Shown here piece after piece: positions 43,231 through 55,500 of a stretch of 64,000 nucleotides of DNA. Origin of the DNA: Merluccius polli (Eukaryota; Chordata; Actinopteri; Gadiformes; Merlucciidae); contig JAOPHQ010003129.1 in the NCBI GenBank assembly GCA_030340625.1, forward strand, positions 62,001 through 126,000, given 5' to 3'. The position numbers were made by a program, and so were the translations under genes. Below the pieces are notes generated by a model, which searched no databases, was not told where the DNA came from, and saw only the letters and a list, made by a program, of their open reading frames with translations. Numbering within the stretch: position 1 is the first letter of the stretch; every line of letters starts with the position of its first letter.

Positions 43231-46134
43231 TGTCACAACCATGACCTTGTTTCAGCAATCTTGTTAGTGTAAATTGGCTAATCTGTGCTAATTATTTAAT
43301 TATATTCACCTGTTCTCTGTGTATTGAAGCATATCGGTGTCCACAGTCCAGAGTCCACAGGGTTCCTTATCCTCTTGCTCCTGTCATCTATTCTGATCAC
43401 TGCACTCTGGGCTCCACGTCTATGACATACAAGACAGAGGAAACATATGAGAGTCGACACATTTGAAGGACATACTGTATATTGTTTGAATGAAAGATTG
43501 CACCATGATGTTTTCTAAAATATGAAATAAGGTAGAACGGAGAGAAAGAGGGAGATAGGAGGAGATAATGAAAGTGAAATAAATTAAATAATGACATGAA
43601 TGAATCAGCCCATTTTATATACTAATAATTTCCTCTGACCAATCAAATACTTTGACATGGTTTTGCTGCACGTGCCACTGAATATGTACCAGACACAAAT
43701 GAATTACAAATGTCATTGAACGCAGATGTAGTTTCGTTTCTTTACCCTCTCTGTGTCTCTGCCGAGAGAAAGTCGTATTCAGGACCCGGGAGTTTTGATG
43801 AAACTGTGAAATAGGTCAGTTCAATGGTACGCCTGTTCTGCAAAGCGGTGTGTTTATCACCAGGGGGAATAGGACGGGCCCCTGGGGGCCAGTCCATCAG
43901 AGGGCCCGACATCTGACTGACTTTCCAGAGAGGACCACAAACTTCAAGGAAAACCCACAAAACTTCTCTGACGCCCACCTGCTAGATTCAATTTCAAAAT
44001 TGAAAAATGCTGCTTTGAACCGTCTTGGAAGATCCGCGATTCAATAGAAAAATATTTAATGAAAGCAATTAGAATGAGAGACAAAAAAATGGAGCGCTCC
44101 TCTATTTCTTTGCCAATTCCTTTTTATATATTTTCATTTACGAGGCTGTAATAATAATTTCTCCAGTCTCCAGATCTTGTGTTCGTGAACTCAAAATGTC
44201 TGCTTGCCATGGATTCATGCAGTCTTTTAATCCGTCAGATTTGTGAATTTCAAAGCGTCATTGAACTAAGCTTTAATTTAGCATTCTGATACACAGTTGA
44301 AGGGATGGATTAGTGGAACCCGATTAGCGACTCGCAGCGCATCTGTGAGTTTTATTTAAATACACATAAGACAAAGTTTCTAATTAGTATGCTGCTGTTC
44401 CTTCCTTCCATTTACACCACAGCAAAGGTTGGAGATGGCTCCCAGGTTTATACGCTAAGCACAATGTAGCTACATTTAAATGACAATGTCTTCATTATGG
44501 GGCGGCTATGGCATTCAAACATCTCAACAAATTCCCTTTAGCTTGAAGCATAAACATTGCGGGCTGCCACACACACAAACAATTAATACATGAGCATTAA
44601 AAGTCAGGTCCAACATTAATATCTGTTAAATGTTTTACTCCAACCCCTGCTTCTACCACCATACTTTAATGCTAAACATTGGACTTTGGTAGAAAATCAC
44701 ATTCACGTTCCTTTTCAAATGTTAATGTGCAGCTAAGTCCTACTGCAAAGTCAGAGTGCAAGAAAGTAGCCCTGCGAATAACATCAAATAATAAGAAGTC
44801 TTAAGCACCAAGGAGTAGAAATCTATTGCACACCATCTAATCTATGACCACTAACTGTCAGCTTAGTCACTGGTTGACATGGTGTTGCGTGACAATCAAT
44901 TCTCTAACCCCTTGGTTTGCGTTTGGAAGTAAAACTGACTGCTGAGTGGCAGTGCAAAGATGGTGTCTAATTCTGGCTGTGCCTTCTTCTTGCTGCTCAT
45001 AAAAGCTGTACTTCCTCTACTGAATTCTGATTTCACTTCCTAGTTCCTAGTTTGAGAGCTCACTGAAAATCGATATCTAACAAGGTTGCCATGTGAAATT
45101 GGATATGACACCCAGACAGCTAAGCTGTACAGAACAGGGTCAAGAAGATCCGTCGGGAACAGTACTTTTATATGTTCATGCTTTTGCTATTATAAAAACT
45201 ATGAAAAAGTACAAGTAACAGTCAACTGGAAAAACAGCCCTTCTGTAAAAGTACAAGTTCTATTCACATGGAAATGTTCAGGTAGTAAAATATACATGAG
45301 AATTCATCATCATGGCGAGTATCTGCATGTAAAGACACACATTGGAGCTCGGGCCTGCAAGCCTTTTGGTTTAGCCAAAGGTTTTGGTGAAACAGTTTTG
45401 GTTGACCCAATAGTTCCCTTGTATTGTGGGATATGTCAAACAAACACAAAATCAACTCATTAACAAATGGAATGTATTGCTTTTACATGTATTATACCAT
45501 TGTAAAATAATAAATAGAGAAAAAAGTGAAATATAATTGGATTCCAATATATTACACAAAAGTACAAGTGGGGTATTTGTAAAAGTGGAAATATCTCAAC
45601 ATGGATTTAACCAAAGTTAAACACAAGTATCCCCGAATTCTCCTGAAGTTCTTGAGACCTGGGTGTGTTCCTCCAGCTCTGCTAGCTGTGGCCCTCTAAC
45701 CTACAGCTGCGGCCCAGGGAGCAGGAACACATGGACCAGATGTTGCGTAACCGCGTCGACAGATCAACCACCACGTCTGGTCGTGTTCAATTAGAGCAAA
45801 CAAGGCAAAGATGGCCACCACTCATTCACCAGCGAGGCACAGACACAGGGGGGGGGGGGGGGGGTCTACTGCGATGTGGTTCCCAGCCACTCATTAAGAC
45901 CTCGCTGCCGCTTATCTTGGACGGTCGATACCATCTCTCCGACTCGCTCTTGGGAAGCTAATGCGGTCAACTTCCTGACGAGACTGAAGGGGGAGAGACC
46001 GTTGCTATGGAAACTAAAGTCAGACAGTTCTATCTCTTTTATATCTTCATAGATCATCAAGCTGTGATCATTCTTCTGCAGTCAGTCATGACCTTAAAAA
46101 TGGCACCTTGCTAGTACCATGTAGGATAGTCCCT
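43228..46134. other. Unique AT-rich sequence; island at 44040-44420
   Basis: The island (GAGGCTGTAATAATAATTTC, GTCTTTTAATCCGTCAG, GGATGGATTAGTGG and TTTCTAATTAGTATGCTGC) is repeat-free with many ATTA cores. A G run of 17 lies at 45848-45864. The 125-codon frame at 45086-45463 has several Cys and His residues, but no spacing fits a zinc finger and no family is recognised. Confidence 0.3.
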
Positions 46135-46325
46135 AGCCCTGGTTAGGGTGTGGTTAGGGTGACTCCCAGCTGAAAGGGTCTGGGTTTTAACCCCAATGTG
46201 TGCAGCCTGCTTGAACGTAGGCCTCCTTGAGCTAGATAGCTAACTCTAACCTGTTCCTTGATGAAGAAAAAAATATATTTTAAGTCCATTTGGATGAAGA
46301 TGTCTGCTAAATGAATGGATAATAA
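46135..46325 (+). mobile_element. tRNA-derived SINE, diverged
   Basis: GGTGTGGTTAGGGTGACTCCC, AAAGGGTCTGGGTTTTAACCC (eroded B box), CCTCCTTGAGCTAGAT, CTGTTCCTTGATGAA and the tail CCATTTGGATGAAGATGTC then TGCTAAATGAATGG follow the family order. An A-rich insertion interrupts the body. Confidence 0.7.
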
Positions 46326-47342
46326 AACATAAGAACAGCATGTGGCTGATAGCATACTGGGAAATAGTTGCCTGTCAGGTAATTTCCCATGTACTCTGGT
46401 CATGAATAAATCAACACATTGCACTGAACAAACAGTGTCCTCCTCAGTGTGTACACTTACAAGCAGCAGACAGTAAACTAACCAGAGAGCAGAGTGCCAA
46501 GTGAGACACAGCTATTGTCTCTGGAAGAAACCCAGCGGGTCACTTCCTAGAGCATCATTAGAGGAGGGGGGGGGTCTTTTATGTGAGGGGGCATGGCGGT
46601 GGTGGAGGAGGAGGGGTGTCTGTGACCTAATTCCCATTACAGATCCATGTGCAGTGCTGTGATTCCCTTCATCTATCCACCACACTCTGGTTGTGTTTAT
46701 AAAATGCTCGGCATATGACTTGGGTAATAGATGGCATTATGTGTGCATTGGGTTCTATAATTGTTATTACAAGGACTCTTAATCTGTAAAGATTTAACAA
46801 GAAATAAGTACATATTTGGGGTTTAGTAATACGAGCTTACACAGAGTACTAGAGGAGTCATAGCATGACATAATTATTTTCACATTCTGATGAAGAGGAA
46901 TTTTGAATGTAGGAGTTGCTTTGAGAAAAGTGAAAATATGTATGATTATGTTGAGATCCTGTGAGATCCTCAATGCGTGTTATTGATGACATGCATCCAA
47001 CACATGGATCATGATATTGACAGGTGATCCCTAGTGGATATTTCTCTTCTCATTTGGTTACCATGTGATTGTGAATACCAGTACATCATTACCATATAAC
47101 TAGCATACCATTTTAACCTGGGCACATGGCTGGCCAGTTGACACCGGTGGTGAAGCAAATTAGAAGACCATATGTAACTATGGTCCTATGGTAGGACACC
47201 GGTACCTTTTGGGAACCTGGAAAGTCTCTCTGGTGCCTACAATGGTTTCCTACACTCCACTCTAACGCACTCCAAAAAAAACCCGAAAGGATGGTGTCAC
47301 TGCACAAGAGGATAGGATAAAAACATAGAAGATAGTGTCGCA
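46326..47342. other. Unique sequence, nothing recognised
   Basis: A short G run at about 46566-46573, AT-rich otherwise. No gene supported. Confidence 0.3.
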
Positions 47343-47350
47343 GGCTAGAC

Positions 47351-47646
47351 CAGTCGTTCCCAACCAGCCTTGAGGCAAGACTAGATCTTCTTTATTGATT
47401 CATTGTTCCATGTAATGCAAGTTCTTGCTCCGTTTCAATACATACTTGACAAATAATGCAATTCCCTATTTTTATTAACCTGGGATACATTTTTGACAGT
47501 CTGCTGTGTGTGAAACATTGTACAAATTGCTAATAACCCAATATCCTGGAAATGAAACAAATGTTCTTAATCATGCCAGACAACTTTAAGTTTGCTTTGA
47601 ATTTATCCGGGTCTGCCTTAGCCCCAAAGAGGGTTGGGGAACACTG
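47351..47646. mobile_element. hAT-type MITE (296 bp) with perfect 8-bp target duplication
   Basis: It begins CAGTCGTTCCCAACC and ends GGTTGGGGAACACTG, inverted termini matching at 13 of 15. It is flanked on both sides by GGCTAGAC (47343-47350 and 47647-47654). The TA-centred 8-mer is the target size and pattern of hAT/Buster-type transposases. There is no coding frame, so it is non-autonomous. The sequence to its right resumes a SINE. Confidence 0.85.
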
Positions 47647-47654
47647 GGCTAGAC

Positions 47655-47787
47655 TATTCAGAAAGGTACTGAGTTTGATCCCCAGTGTCCACAGTCTAAC
47701 ATTTAGGCATCCCTAAACAAAATACTGAACCTCTACCTGCTCCTTAGTGACATCTCATGCCACTGTTGCGTTGGATAACATATCCAT
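47655..47787 (+). mobile_element. tRNA-derived SINE, head disrupted by hAT
   Basis: AGAAAGGTACTGAGTTTGATC followed by CCC (B-box region), AACATTTAGGCATCCCTAAAC, CTCTACCTGCTCCTTAGTG and GTTGGATAACATATCC follow the family order. The expected head lies to the left of the 296-bp hAT, but it is eroded, so the exact insertion point within the SINE is uncertain. Confidence 0.7.
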
Positions 47788-48218
47788 AGAGGGGGTCACA
47801 GTGCACATAATGTTCATATTATTGTTAGTTAACAACTTATAGCTGTCATAACTGGCCATAAGCCAGGAGGTTAATGCAAGACAATGTGCTCTGGGGAGAT
47901 GAATGAAGACATTTTTTGAGGCTTTAAAAGGTAAACATGTGACAAAAAATACACATATGCAAAATGCAACAGATTGAGTGGATTATTAGATCAATAGAAA
48001 TACCTCTATCTTTGAGGTAGTGAGGCATTCAATAGATTTGTATAAAATATAAAATAGTTGCTATTATTATTAGTCAATATCAAGGACAGTACTACTACTA
48101 CTCATTTCAAGTCAATATTATAACCCTTAATCACAGTTGCAATCTCAAAAGGCTTCATAGACCTATAGGCACCCCCTAACCCTAAAGTAAAAACTCAAAA
48201 ACCCAAATCTAATACTGT

Positions 48219-48262
<44 letters not shown>

Positions 48263-48304
48263 ATAATAATAATAATAATAATAATTATTATTATTATTAT
48301 TATT
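48219..48304. repeat. (CTA)n-(TAA)n-(TTA)n compound repeat
   Basis: About 14 CTA units pass to TAA units at about 48261 and then to TTA units at about 48286. The TAA and TTA parts are complementary, giving a self-paired end. Confidence 0.95.
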
Positions 48305-48849
48305 CCCAACAATTCTTTTAATGTAATATATCACATACAACACAGAGAAGCTACTGAACAGGTAAAGCCAGGCCAGGTTGCTCTCTCCCCCCACCACCCC
48401 TCCTCCCTCGACATCCGCTTACATAACACGTCCATCAGCACTTTTACTAGAAGGTTTCTCCCCTGACAGCCGTCCCAGACTTCGACTGCTTCCTGGGCCA
48501 GACATCCGAAGCTCGCCCGGTGTATGTGTTGGAGCAGAAGCCGCTCTATGGTATTCACTCCTGGAGCAGTGAGGAGGATAAAACGCAGGCTTCTGTTCCG
48601 TCTGCTGGAGTAATTGTCAAGAGCAGGACGCTGGACTGAACACAACCCCCTGGGCCAGAACAGAACCGAGGAGCCACAGCTGAACATGTCCACTGTTTGT
48701 CAAGTAACACTGTAGCCAGGGTGTGTGTGTGTGTGTGTGAAGGGGGGGGGGGGGGGGAGTACTTTTAAAGTCAGCCAGCCACGTGGCCCAAGTGGATAAA
48801 TGTGGAAATTTACCAGCTATTCTTGTTTCTTAATGAGGCTCTTTACTAC
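48305..48849. other. Unique sequence with (GT)n and G run at 48721-48757
   Basis: The stretch 48360-48700 carries a 120-codon minus-strand frame without recognised domain. (GT)n at 48721-48739 is followed by a 16-G run at 48742-48757. Confidence 0.35.
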
Positions 48850-48945
48850 TATTTCAGTCATTTAGCAGATACTTTTATCCAAAGTGACTTAAAGTGGATT
48901 GTTTTGTTAGATACATATCATTAATGAGCAGGTAGGGTTTTAATG
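48850..48945 (-). mobile_element. SINE 3' part, minus strand
   Basis: On the minus strand it reads CCTACCTGCTCATTAATGATA, then AAGTCACTTTGGATAAAAGT and ATCTGCTAAATGACTGA, the body and tail of the GTTCGACTCCCAG family. The head is missing, as in 5'-truncated retroposon copies. Confidence 0.75.
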
Positions 48946-49294
48946 TTTGGTCATCTAAGGAGAATAAGAACAGTACAAACAGTACATTATCTTCATATTT
49001 CCCTTGTATTTCCTTCACCTCTATCGTTCACCGATATTCTTAGAAAACAATGCATTTTGTGCTCGTCAAGTTTGTAGTTGTCCTTTTAACAACAGCTTAG
49101 TGTTTTCCACATATAACAGTATGTAGCACCGACCGGATCAGTGAAAGCGGATCGGAGAAGTGCCAGCTGTGAGTCTCTCTCTCTCTGTCATAATACCCAA
49201 CTGGCTTCCTAGGGATCAGGAACAAGAGCGAACACAATCGGCCAATCACTTCAGGTTTTGTTTATGATGTCTTTTGGCCATATTGTCCAGGACT

Positions 49295-49386
<92 letters not shown>

Positions 49387-49398
49387 TCTCTCTCTCTC
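49295..49398. repeat. (CT)n microsatellite
   Basis: About 50 nearly perfect CT units with two TTT interruptions near the end. Confidence 0.95.
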
Positions 49399-49685
49399 CG
49401 GATACTTTCTAAACACATGTTGTCCTGTTTAACAGAGTATCGAGATGATCTGTAATCTAGTAATCTTGCAGGACTCTTGTACTCTGGTGTAAATCCTCCA
49501 TACTACAACATACTGTTAATCCCAGCACTGAACACTCTGGGGGAAACAAGGACAGGATGTGCACACATACACATTGCAAATTACTCAGTTTGGCTCTTTG
49601 GGAGCATTCGGAGCAACTACCATTCGGCGGGAACGCAAGGGATGGGAGGAGGAGTGTCCTCAGAAGGAGGAACAGAGAGCCCATG

Positions 49686-49887
49686 GGGATAGAGGATAGT
49701 CTAGTGGTGTTCGACTTCTAGACAAAAGGTACTGGGTTCGATCCACATGTCCACAGTCCTAACCTGTAGGCATCTTTTAGCAAGATGCCTAATCCCTACC
49801 TGCTCCTTACAGAAATGTATCTGAAGTCACTGTACATTGCTTAAAATCCTCACGTTGGATAAAAGCATTAATGACTAAATAAATAGT
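49686..49887 (+). mobile_element. tRNA-derived SINE, full length
   Basis: AGGATAGTCTAGTGGTGTTC, AAAGGTACTGGGTTCGATCC (well-preserved B box), AACCTGTAGGCATCTTTTAGC, TACCTGCTCCTTACAGAAAT and TTGGATAAAAGCATTAATGAC follow in order. It has a spacer of about 25 bp between GAAGTCACTG and TTGGATAAAAG, absent from other copies. Confidence 0.8.
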
Positions 49888-50737
49888 AAAATTGTCAAAC
49901 TAGATCGAGACAGGTAATAGGTATCTTCATGGAGACAGACGAGAGCGATAAAAAGAGTGAGGAAACAGGCCTCACTACAGCAGCGCTGGGACAGCGGTGG
50001 AACGGTCAGGCAGACAATTGGACCTCAGACACCCACCACCCCTACCCAATGTCTAATACCCTCCCCACTCCCCCCTCCTTCCAGGCTTTGTTCCGCTGGT
50101 CTGAGTCCTGAGAGAGACCCAGGCTTCACTTGGTCTGGATGACATCATGGGAGCCATAAAAGCAGCCACTAAGAGAGGACACAACGTCTATTTTTAGAGA
50201 CAGAATGAATGGACTGAATAAGCACTGGGATTTTTCACTGTTGCTGGGATTGTGATCTTCAGGCAAAACTGTGCATTTAGGATGTGTACATTTGTAAATA
50301 GCAATATAGAAATATAGCATGAATACATCAAGAGTACTGCTTTTAATGGGTCAGCAACACTTACAACAAGTATTTGTTGTAACTATAAATAACCAATTTG
50401 GCTATATTGCGGATACATAAGCTCTCTTGTTTCTATGCTTACTTTGTTTGTCTTGTCTTGTCCAAATTTCACCAGAAAATCTATGACTTTCATTTTTTGT
50501 TTGTATTATACAGAAAATGGGAATCGACAGGATTCCCATTTTAATCATGCAGTCAAACCAGGTCAGACTGGCTGCTGTTGGGTACATGTTCTTAATCCCT
50601 TTCTCCATCATGTCTACATTGACTCATAATTCTGCTGAGCAGGGGTCAGCAGAATCCCCCAGCAGAATTTCCTCCCCTGGGTGGCTCCCGGTATGAATCA
50701 GCTTGTATGACACACACTTTTTAGTGGAGTAAAGATT
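49888..50737. other. Unique sequence, nothing recognised
   Basis: At 50515-50545, GAAAATGGGAATCGACAGG is followed by ATTCCCATTTT, a short hairpin (AAAATGGGAAT / ATTCCCATTTT, 11 bp). No gene supported. Confidence 0.3.
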
Positions 50738-51240
50738 GTGGTTTTTGGCGAAGCCTCGATGAACACAATTACCCGTAGCGCAGCTGGAAAGGGCCCTCTA
50801 TGTTACGTATTGAGAGCTTGTAAAAGAGAGACCCTGGAGCTATCTGCTGCTCTACAGAATACAGTATACAGCAATGTGATTACAGGGCCGGTTGAAGGCG
50901 TGGGCCTCCATCTTTTCATCCACTTCAACACATTAGATAGAAGGGGGAAGGTTGTGCCCAATCGATGAAGTTCATCTACAAGTCATCCTTGTGGAGGCAG
51001 GAGGAGTAAGTCGAGTGGACGCCGTAATGATCCGTCCTGGGAATTTTTTTCCCGCCGAACTTCGTTGCGAGGTCGATTCACTTCTTCGCTCCTTCGTTCT
51101 GGTATCGACAGAGAAAAATACATTCTGTCAGCAGTATAGATCTGTACGTCTCGGTTATAGTTATGCTCCGGCAGACCCAGAATGGCAACGTGTTTGGGGA
51201 TTCTTTAGGCGAGGCATTTGAACAACAACTTCCATTTTAG
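50738..51240 (+). other. Repeat-free block with two unassigned frames (76 and 89 codons)
   Basis: Two overlapping forward frames (50738-50968 and 50952-51221) in different phases have unbiased amino-acid composition rather than repeat strings. The second ends with Trp-Gly-Phe-Phe-Arg-Arg-Gly-Ile. I recognise no domain, and there are no splice signals that clearly join them. It could be conserved non-coding sequence, a decayed coding remnant, or chance. Confidence 0.2.
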
Positions 51241-52600
51241 TATTGGCGTTTCTGGTAGCTTAAGGAATGATTCTGAAGCTGAGAAAAACATGTGGCAGTG
51301 ATTGCACTTCTTGGATTTCATCCATTTCAGGAAACCTGCTAAATCTTAACCTAGTTTCCTAAAGTCCAAAACATAATAACACTAATTAGTCTGGAGAATA
51401 CAAGAATCGGACCTGAGATAAGAAATTGCATAATTTGCAGTGTAAGTGGGTGAGCAATTTTCCCTCACAGTAATCAAACATGCTCAAAGCCATGAGGTCA
51501 TAGGAAAACAGGATTGTAGCTCATCCTACAAACAACATATATTAGTCTCAATACTCAAAAAAAATATACGTACTGTACAGTACGTCACTGTGGATAAGTG
51601 TCTGCTAATACTTCATATTAACTCCACATTCTCAAATAGACTCCCGGTCCTCAGAACACAGAAGAACCACACCTCAACCCACATCTCAGCTGCCAGAAAT
51701 GCTCTTCACACTGCCACTAGACACTATAATACTTATATACAGTAGCTATATAAAGGTGGAGTAGATAAGCAAACATCCACAGGCCTTATAAATAGAATTA
51801 CAGTTTCTTAGATTGGTGTCTTGATCTATTTTCAGAAGGGCCCACAGGACTATTTAGTCCCTTGAGTCGTATCAATAACTTTCATAACGTTGCAACTTTC
51901 CACCATTTAATTTGCTGCAGGAGATGTTTATATTATAAGTCTTACACTTTGTATGCATTATCTACTGATTTGCATTTAATACCGCCCTCTAAAGTGTGTA
52001 TTGACTAAATCAAAGATGAATTACCTCATTGGCAGGGGGGATTAAATACACTTCTCGTTCTATTGCATAGACTAAATGAACCAGTTAAACCTGTCTTTGA
52101 ACTTTACCTGATCTGTACTTCTTATCTTTTGGGGTTTGTGAGTTAGATTCTAGTTCCTTTTTAAAAAGTTACTCAGTTTCTATCCAGACAACATATAGCT
52201 GTCTGGTATTAACCTTTGTCTCAAATAATTTAAGAGCGTGTTGAAAGAACATTTCAAATCTCTAAAAACTCAAACCCAATATGTGAAATAACCGTATGCG
52301 ACAGTCTTGAGTTTGATAACTGCGATTCTTGTATTACTTTTCAAGACGGTGGCGTGTTGTCTGATGTAATGTGCTCCCTATAGTTTTAACCTGCCATCAG
52401 CAGGCCGTAAATGTATTAAACTTAAGAAAAGACTTTATCACAGACAAGGGGGGGTGCAGGCATTCCCAGATGGAGACAGACAAATTGGGGGTAGGGGGGA
52501 TAGTATTGCAGAATCCCAGACAAGCAGGAACGGCCAGTCCAAACTTCCTGTCAGCCTGACATCTTGAAAGCACCGAATGAGGAGAAGTACGTATGATGAC
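51241..52600. other. AT-rich unique sequence, nothing recognised
   Basis: No simple repeats longer than a few units and no sustained frame with recognisable content. Confidence 0.3.
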
Positions 52601-54016
52601 ATCATCCCTCGCCTGGCCTCACCAGCTCCCAGTCACGTTTGAGCGCTTACCTGAACATGACCCCCTCTCTTTCTTTCTCTCCGATGGGAACAATTATTGG
52701 CTGAGTGGGGCTGCCAAATTCAAGACTCACCAATCACTGGTGGTGCTGGAACCTGGGAAATAAGTTGGAGTTGGTTAGGTCATGGCATGGTGGTGATTCA
52801 TAAAGAGTAGAGTATTACACAGTTAAACAGGTGAAAGGGATCAGATGTGTGATGAATCGGTTCTGCTGTGTGCGGAGTCTGTCCTGAGGGTTATCCTGAA
52901 GGGGTTCCCAGGGCTCATACCGCTGCCAAATGAAAAGCATGAATCACCTGGATCAGTCCATTAGTTACTCACCTGCATCAACTCATTAGGTTCATTAAGC
53001 CCTGCTCATTAGTAACAGTCATTATTACTGATGTCGTTATACCCGATAAATTAATCCTCCTAACGAGAGGGCAAGTGAGCATGGTTATTATATGCTTGTT
53101 TAATTGTGCCTGACAGCAGCTCCATTTGTACAATTGTCCATTTTTAATACGTAGCAGGAAAAGACATATTTATGAAAAAGGAATAATTCTAAGACAGATA
53201 ATATACGCGTACTTTCAAATTCATTTGAATTGTCACCAGAAATCCTTCACTGGCTTTCAAAAAAAATGCAGAGGACAATAATCTACAGAAAAACTAATCA
53301 GATGGTCAAAGAGCTTTTTTGCCTTAATTTGCTCTGGAGCCAGAAAAGGTAATAGGGAAATAATTTCTCAAACTTCTCACACGAATAAATCAATCAGATT
53401 GAATGTTGTGTATACACTTTGAACAAGGCATCTCCACACTTAAAAGAATACAGCTCTCAGAAAAGATAATTGGTTCACCAATTAAATAAAGTTACGTTCT
53501 ACTTCCATTAATTATTGAAGGAATAGAGCTCCCAAAAAGTTTGAGACATTTCTGGTGCAATAAAGGAATTCATCCCAACAGAAAAACGGCATCAAATAAT
53601 CAGCAGAAACTTCTCAGATTACTGCAATGGTGAATATCCTCTCATACGGTCAGCAGGGTGCCGCTTCCAGCCTGAATTGGCTCTGCTAGCTAAATTAATG
53701 AGCTATGACTGATTAAGGAATGAACTGGCAAGGCGAGTCTTATGTCGTTATACTAACTCAACTTTCAATTCTAATACATTGAAGTGTGAGAGATGGAAAA
53801 ATATGGAACCACATTTGAAAGCTAGGAATAAACTAATTATTCCTGCTTTCTAGGCTATGGAAGCCGAGTCATTGATAAACTAATTATGAGAGTATTGCTT
53901 TAGCAGACCCTACAGGTCAGGTCATCTGCAGTTCCCAGCTGGAAGGAGGTCGAGATGATGGGGCCACAGCTCCTTAGAATTGAATAAATGCCCCCCAGGG
54001 AACCCCTCCTCCAAAC

Positions 54017-54020
<4 letters not shown>
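52601..54020. other. Candidate cluster of conserved non-coding elements
   Basis: About 1.4 kb without simple repeats or SINEs, in a window where repeats otherwise occur every few hundred bp. Motif-dense parts include CATTAGGTTCATTAAGCC, GATAAATTAATCCTCC, TTGTTTAATTGTGCC, GCTAGCTAAATTAATGAGC and GATAAACTAATTATGAG. There is no coding frame. The texture is that of vertebrate developmental enhancers. Conservation has not been tested. Confidence 0.35.

Positions 54021-54079
<59 letters not shown>
54021..54079. repeat. (ATC)n microsatellite
   Basis: About 19 perfect ATC units. Confidence 0.95.
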
Positions 54080-54587
54080 AGTACGATTACATCAACCAGA
54101 CCGTGGCCAGATCTTAATCTAGGGCAATCAAGTTTACAATGGCTGAAATGATGTAACAACTTCCTCATCTTAAATTTCCGCCCCCGTTCTGCTCCCCCCC
54201 CACTCCCCCTGGCTTAGTTTGTGGTTGTATGTGTCAGGGTTTACCCAGTGAATTACCAGGATCATTTTCTACACTTCATTAGTGTGGTTGACCTCTGAAT
54301 CTTTGGCCCCTGAGAACTCAAAGGATCCATTGTTTCAGGATGAGTATCTGCTCCTTGCAAAGAAGGGGGCAGAGGGTCGGGGGTCCGTTAGTTCTGTCGC
54401 CATACATAGAGGAAGACAGGAGCTGCACAGAGGAACTGTCTGGGAAAACGGCTCTATCTAAGACATGGGTCAGGTCCGCTGTGGTATTCAGTCCTGACCA
54501 TTATATTACATGAGATTAGATTAGAATTCATTAAGTAAACCGAATCCATGTTGATTGATTTATTTTCTTGTGCTAAACATGGCTATG
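54080..54587. other. Unique sequence, nothing recognised
   Basis: Mixed composition with a short C run near 54196. No feature supported. Confidence 0.3.
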
Positions 54588-54692
54588 GCCATTACATTAT
54601 ACATGTTAGTTGCCACTTGGTGGCTATTACATTATACATGTTAGTTGCCACTTAGTGGCCATTACATTATACATGTTAGTTGTCATTTGGAA
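54588..54692 (+). repeat. 35-bp tandem repeat, 3 units
   Basis: ATTACATTATACATGTTAGT followed by TGCCACTTGGTGGCT recurs at 54591, 54626 and 54661. Each of the first two units ends in a small palindrome, CCACTTGGTGG or CCACTTAGTGG. Confidence 0.9.
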
Positions 54693-54805
54693 ATCTTGAG
54701 CTGCTTATTTTGTATGAAATGTGCCATAAAGGTTATTTATTTATTTGAATGAGTGTGTACATAATAAGAATAATGAATCTAAACCACACAGTAAGTATGT
54801 TCTCC

Positions 54806-55500
54806 CATCATCACCAACTCGACCACCACCACCATTATGACCATCACCACTGTCACTACCCCAACCACCATCAGCTCCACCACTACGGCTATCATCACCA
54901 ACCCCACCAATACCAGCACCACCTATACCACCAAGTTCACCTCCATCACCACTCCTTTGACCTCAGCCACCTCCATCACCACAACCATAACGACCACCTC
55001 TACCACTACCATCTCCTTCTCCACCACCACCACCTCATCTACGACCACCACCTCCTTTACCACCGCCAACTCCTCCACCACCACCACAATCACTACCACC
55101 TCCATGATCAGACTGGGCCTGATGGGAATCTCCTGGGCCTTTAACCCCCTCCATGGCCTTTGAAGAAGCTGCTCCTGCTCGACCTCCTCCACCACCACCT
55201 CATCCACCACCACCTCCTCCTCACCTCCTCATCCACAACCACCTCCTCCACCACTACCTCCTCCTCCTCCTCCTCCGCCACCTCCTCCTTCACCACCACC
55301 TCATCCATAACCACCACCACCACCTCCTCCTTCACCACCACAATCACTTCCGCCTCCATCAACAACAACATCTCGACCACCACCACCTCCTCCTCCACCA
55401 GCACCACCTCTAACACCACCTCATCCACAATGATGATACCGAGCCAGGGAATCTCCTGGGCCTTTAACCTCTTCCAAGGCCTGTGAAGAGGCTGCTTCTG
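54806..55500. repeat. (ACC/TCC)n trinucleotide region with 323-bp duplication
   Basis: About 620 bp of CCA, CCT and CAT triplets on the plus strand. A 52-bp non-repetitive marker (55124-55175, containing GGGAATCTCCTGGGCCTTTA) recurs at 55447-55498 with a few mismatches, so triplet array plus marker has been duplicated with a period of 323 bp. His-, Thr-, Pro- and Val-rich frames are artefacts. Confidence 0.9.

Noticed and set aside
45086..45463. Cys/His-containing 125-codon frame as zinc-finger candidate
   Set aside because: Cys and His spacing does not fit a C2H2 or other finger, and the DNA is AT-rich with no supporting splice signals.
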